Part shown: one piece after another, positions 1 through 5,175 of the stretch | Position numbering within the stretch: the first letter of the stretch is position 1 | Layout: each line of letters opens with the position of its first letter | Source of the DNA: Chloroflexota bacterium | Lineage (GTDB): Bacteria; Chloroflexota; Limnocylindria; Limnocylindrales; CSP1-4 | Direction of reading: 5' to 3' | Length of the DNA: 5,175 nt | NCBI GenBank assembly: GCA_021802185.1 | Contig: JAKAAV010000189.1 | Location: 1 to 5,175 of the forward strand | Program-made: the position numbers and the translations under genes | Notes under the pieces: model-generated | Database searches by the model: none | Seen by the model: only the letters and a program-made list of their open reading frames with translations | What the model was told of the DNA's origin: nothing

Positions 1-1
1 G

Positions 2-862
2 CCCGGCGAGGAGTTCCAGATCGCCATCGTCGGGCCGCTCACCAGCTTCGCGATCGCCCTCCTCGCGTTCCTCGTGGCGCTGGCGGTCCGCGGCAACACC
101 GCGGCTCAGGCCATCGCGGGGTACCTCGCGTTCATCAACGCCGCGCTCGGCGTGTTCAACCTGGTGCCCGGATTCCCGCTCGACGGCGGGCGCGTGCTCC
201 GCTCCGTGCTCTGGCGGACCCTCCACGACCTCTCGCGCGCGACGCGGATCGCGACGACGATCGGGCAGCTCGTCGCCTGGGCGATGATCGCGAGCGGCGT
301 CTGGCTCGTCCTGACGGGCGACATCATCGGCGGCGTGTGGACGGCCGCGATCGGGTGGTTCCTCGAGACCGCGGCCGGGTCGTCGCTCCAGCACGCGGTC
401 CTCGAGACGCGACTGCGGCGTCTGCGCGTCTCCGACGTGCTTCGACAGGATCCCTCGGGCGTGACGGCAGACACGGCGGTCGACGACCTGATCGACCGCT
501 GGGTGCTTCCCGGCGCACGGCGCGCGGTCGCCGTCGTGGAGGACGGCCGGATCGCCGGGCTCGTCACGCTTGCCGACATCGCGCGGGTCCCGCCCGACCG
601 CCGGCCGTGGACACGGGTCTGGGCAATCATGACGCCCGGGGAGCGGCTCGTGACCGTCGCACCGGGCACGACGCTCCAGGCGGCGATCGCGGCGCTCGGC
701 AGCGGTGAGTACGAGCAGGTGCCGGTGGTGGACGGCGGGCGATTCGTCGGGCTGCTCACGCGGGCCGACGTGCTCCGCGAGCTGCAGATCAGGGACGCCC
801 TCGGCCTCGACGAGAAGGGGCAGATCGGCCAGACCGGCGGGGCGGGAGCCCCGGGAGCGTAG
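2..862 (+). CDS. M50 (site-2 protease) family membrane metalloprotease with C-terminal CBS pair, 5' truncated
   Basis: The frame is open from the window edge and ends at TAG 860-862, giving 286 visible residues; the N-terminus lies off the left edge. Seen: a hydrophobic segment at about residues 7-28 carrying IVGPLTS, the GP motif of the second conserved M50 helix. A further helix leads into NLVPGFPLDGG (residues 53-63), whose Asp61 is the family's third zinc ligand. Two more membrane segments lie at about 84-104 and 108-121. Two CBS repeats follow at about 143-199 and 206-264, the second including PVVDGGRFVGLLTRADVL. The HEXXH zinc motif must be upstream, outside the window. Known: M50 proteases cut transmembrane substrates within the membrane, and the M50-CBS architecture is widespread in bacteria and archaea; the CBS pair probably binds a nucleotide and tunes activity. 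The substrate cannot be inferred. The short Gly/Ala-rich tail after CBS2 looks disordered. Confidence 0.9.
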   Translation, partial: PGEEFQIAIVGPLTSFAIALLAFLVALAVRGNTAAQAIAGYLAFINAALGVFNLVPGFPLDGGRVLRSVLWRTLHDLSRATRIATTIGQLVAWAMIASGVWLVLTGDIIGGVWTAAIGWFLETAAGSSLQHAVLETRLRRLRVSDVLRQDPSGVTADTAVDDLIDRWVLPGARRAVAVVEDGRIAGLVTLADIARVPPDRRPWTRVWAIMTPGERLVTVAPGTTLQAAIAALGSGEYEQVPVVDGGRFVGLLTRADVLRELQIRDALGLDEKGQIGQTGGAGAPGA

Positions 863-897
863 CGCCGGCCTTCTCCCAGGTCGGTCGTCCGGCGGGC

Positions 898-926
898 TTG
901 CGTCTTCGGGGTCGATCCCGCATACT
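898..926 (+). promoter_or_regulatory. Candidate sigma-70-type promoter for metYX
   Basis: TTGCGT (898-903) and CATACT (921-926) are separated by exactly 17 bp. The -35 keeps TTG; the -10 keeps A2, T3, A4 and T6 of TATAAT. Transcription would begin near 933 and give a leader of about 260 nt that contains the mini-ORF and both hairpins. The 9-mer CGCATACTC covering this -10 recurs just upstream of the kinase gene. The evidence is only sequence resemblance and correct spacing in an AT-poor background. Confidence 0.35.
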
Positions 927-962
927 CCGGCGATCGTGGAACATACGACCGTCTCCTGGATC

Positions 963-1007
963 ATGTGTATGCGCTGGCGGCCCCGCCGTACGGAGGATGG
1001 GGTCTGA
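963..1007 (+). CDS. Possible leader peptide mini-ORF (14 codons)
   Basis: ATG 963 to TGA 1005-1007 would encode MCMRWRPRRTEDGV. Its first three codons are Met-Cys-Met (ATG TGT ATG), and TGT is an unusual choice in a genome that prefers G or C at third positions. It lies downstream of the candidate promoter and ends 30 nt before the first strong hairpin, the arrangement expected of a leader peptide in front of a methionine operon. Against it, the ribosome binding site is poor (only GGA at 958-960, too close), there is no run of regulatory codons, and a short ORF like this arises easily by chance. Confidence 0.25.
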   Translation: MCMRWRPRRTEDGV

Positions 1008-1037
1008 GGCCACGCGCAGCCTGAGCGACAGGTGACG

Positions 1038-1060
1038 CCGGGACCTCGGATCGGTCCCGG
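1038..1060 (+). promoter_or_regulatory. Leader hairpin 1
   Basis: CCGGGACC (1038-1045) pairs perfectly with GGTCCCGG (1053-1060) around the 7-nt loop TCGGATC. It sits one base before a second, longer hairpin. Taken together, the pair suggests a folded leader RNA rather than a lone terminator. Its 3' arm overlaps the segment that could pair alternatively with 977-985. Confidence 0.55.
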
Positions 1061-1061
1061 G

Positions 1062-3739
<2,678 letters not shown>

Positions 3740-3741
3740 CG

Positions 3742-3768
3742 GCACGCCGCTGTCGGGGCGTGGCGTGC
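3742..3768 (+). terminator. Weak hairpin after metX
   Basis: GCACGCC (3742-3748) can pair with GGCGTGC (3762-3768), or CACGCC (3743-3748) can pair with GGCGTG (3757-3762), because the 3' arm is duplicated. It starts 3 nt after the metX stop. No T-run follows, so it is at best a leaky terminator or an mRNA 3'-end stabiliser. The kinase gene may still be partly cotranscribed with metYX. Confidence 0.35.
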
Positions 3769-3792
3769 TGCCGCGAACGTCCACGCGACGCG

Positions 3793-3798
3793 CATACT
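3793..3798 (+). promoter_or_regulatory. Candidate -10 element for a leaderless kinase transcript
   Basis: CATACT ends 7 nt before ATG 3806, the distance at which transcription would start at or next to the A of the start codon. It is embedded in the same 9-mer, CGCATACTC, as the putative metYX -10. No convincing -35 hexamer is visible 16-18 bp upstream. The lack of any Shine-Dalgarno before the ATG fits a leaderless message. Confidence 0.35.
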
Positions 3799-3805
3799 CG
3801 GCTCC

Positions 3806-5175
3806 ATGGAGCCTCCCCCCCAGCCTCGGCGCATCGCGTGGCAGCTGGCTGCGCTCGTCGGGCTCCTCGTCGGCGCGACCGCCCTGGTCGCCCTGTTCGA
3901 GCGGGTCGTCGGCGTCGCGAACGCGGACCCCGTCTATCTCCTGGCTGTCGTCACCGCGGCCGTCGCGTTCGGCACGCCGGCCGCGCTCGTGACGGCGGTC
4001 GCCTCGTTCCTTCTCTACGACTTCTTCTTCGTCAGTCCCGTCCTGACGTTCACGGTCGCGGGCCGGACCGCGTGGCTCGACCTCTTCCTGCTGCTCGTCG
4101 TCGGCGCGATCGTCGGACAGCTGGCGGCGATGCAGCGAAACCGCGCCGAGGCGGCGGAACGGCGCGAGCGGGACGCGAACGCGATGTACGCGGTGAGCCG
4201 GGAGTTCGACGGCGCCGACCCCGTCGACGCCGCGATTCGCGTGGCCCCGATGCTCGCCTCGGCGACCGCGATGCGGTCCCTCTGGATCGCGCTCGGGCCG
4301 ACACCCGATCGGGAACGCGTGGTCGCATCGGTCGGCCCCGACAAGCCGATCATGCCGCGGCTCCACTGCCTCCTGCGGCAGGGCTCGCTCCCCGACGCGG
4401 ACTGGGTCACGCTCCACGCCCCGCACGCAACATGGGGCGCGCCGCCCCCGCCCGGCGCGACGGTCTACCGCGCGGTGATCGACGTCGGAGGCGAGTCGCT
4501 GGGGTCGATCTGGGGGATCCGCGACCGCGAGGCGCCCGTGCCGGACGCCGCGAGCACCCGGATCCTGTCGCTGGCCGCCGACCAGCTCGGCCGGTCGATC
4601 GAGCGGACCCGCCTCGCGGAGCGTGCCGCATCGGCGGAGATCGCCCGCAGGAGCGAGGCGCTGAAGACCGCCCTCCTCGACTCGGTGTCGCACGATCTGC
4701 GCACGCCGCTCGCGTCGGTCAGGGCCGCCGCCGGGAACCTCATGGACCCCGACGTCGCCTGGTCGCCCGAGGAGCAGCGGGAGATCGCGGGGACGATCGA
4801 CGCCGAGGCCGAGCGGCTGAACGAACTCGTGAGCAACCTGCTCGACATGAGCCGCATCGAGGCCGGCGAGCTGATCCCGCATCCGGAGCCGTACGCGCTG
4901 GCGGACCTGGTGCGCGAGATCGTCGGCCGGCGACGTGCGCGGCTGGAGCCCCGGCGCGTCGAGATCCGGCTCGATCCTGCCGCGCCGCCCGTGCTCGTCG
5001 ACAGCCTCTTCCTCGAGCAGGCGCTCGGCAACGTGCTCGACAACGTCGGACGCCACACGCCCCCGTCGACGACCGTGACGCTGACCCAGGAACGGGGGGC
5101 GCCGCCGGGTCGGACGAGGCTCGTGGTCGAGGACGACGGGCCGGGAGTGCCGGGGGATGCCCTCCCGCGCCTGTT
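3806..5175 (+). CDS. KdpD-like membrane sensor histidine kinase (DUF4118-GAF-HisKA-HATPase), 3' truncated
   Basis: 456 residues are visible and the frame runs off the right edge. Residues 10-108 form four closely spaced membrane helices of the KdpD/DUF4118 type, including the signature FLLYDFFFVSP (68-78) followed by TFTV. A basic/acidic linker follows, then a GAF-like region at about 125-270. HisKA has SVSHDLRTPLASV with phospho-acceptor His296. The HATPase domain begins with the N-box NVLDNVGRHTP (Asn409, Asn413) and the G1 box EDDGPGVP (Asp444); the rest is outside the window. ATG 3806 is the only plausible start: there is no ATG, GTG or TTG in frame between the stop at 3737-3739 and this ATG. 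Compared with full KdpD, the N-terminal KdpD and universal-stress-type cytosolic domains are absent, so this is a short KdpD-like kinase. Its signal and its response regulator (probably just downstream) are not visible, and a role in potassium uptake should not be assumed. Confidence 0.9.
   Translation, partial: MEPPPQPRRIAWQLAALVGLLVGATALVALFERVVGVANADPVYLLAVVTAAVAFGTPAALVTAVASFLLYDFFFVSPVLTFTVAGRTAWLDLFLLLVVGAIVGQLAAMQRNRAEAAERRERDANAMYAVSREFDGADPVDAAIRVAPMLASATAMRSLWIALGPTPDRERVVASVGPDKPIMPRLHCLLRQGSLPDADWVTLHAPHATWGAPPPPGATVYRAVIDVGGESLGSIWGIRDREAPVPDAASTRILSLAADQLGRSIERTRLAERAASAEIARRSEALKTALLDSVSHDLRTPLASVRAAAGNLMDPDVAWSPEEQREIAGTIDAEAERLNELVSNLLDMSRIEAGELIPHPEPYALADLVREIVGRRRARLEPRRVEIRLDPAAPPVLVDSLFLEQALGNVLDNVGRHTPPSTTVTLTQERGAPPGRTRLVVEDDGPGVPGDALPRL

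Noticed and set aside
863..894. Stem CGCCGG/CCGGCG as terminator of the protease gene
   Set aside because: Only 6 bp with a 20-nt loop and no T-run. The hairpin at 1062-1090 is a far better candidate.

Overview
This window is a very GC-rich (roughly 70% by eye), densely coded bacterial segment with every supported gene on the + strand. Third codon positions are almost all G or C, and one gene starts with GTG. The gene content fits a high-GC Chloroflexota or Actinomycetota-like bacterium. The leaderless-looking kinase start fits such groups too. I cannot fix the phylum from this sequence alone.

Layout. Bases 2-862 hold the 3' part of an M50 (site-2 protease) membrane metalloprotease with a C-terminal pair of CBS domains. 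A 334-bp non-coding stretch follows (863-1196). It holds a promoter-like hexamer pair, a possible 14-codon mini-ORF beginning Met-Cys-Met, and two back-to-back perfect hairpins, the second followed by a T-rich tail. It reads either as the terminator of the protease gene or as a transcribed leader with an attenuator. Next comes a two-gene methionine operon: metY (1197-2516, O-acetylhomoserine sulfhydrylase) overlapping metX (2513-3739, homoserine O-acetyltransferase) by ATGA. After a 66-bp gap, a KdpD-like membrane sensor histidine kinase starts at 3806 and runs off the right edge.

How the genes work together. MetX acetylates homoserine and MetY replaces the acetate with sulfide to give homocysteine, so the pair is the direct-sulfhydrylation route to methionine. 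The four-base overlap implies coupled translation of the two enzymes. The leader hairpins are the natural place for methionine- or sulfur-responsive control, but none of the known SAM, SAH or T-box riboswitch signatures is recognisable. The protease and the kinase are neighbours with no evident metabolic link to methionine.

The most interesting points are: (1) the metYX leader, where a 9-nt segment inside the mini-ORF is perfectly complementary to the junction of the two hairpins; (2) a MetX with a Pro/Ala repeat extension at the N-terminus and a shortened lid; and (3) a kinase gene that appears to be leaderless. No previously undescribed multi-gene system is evident.
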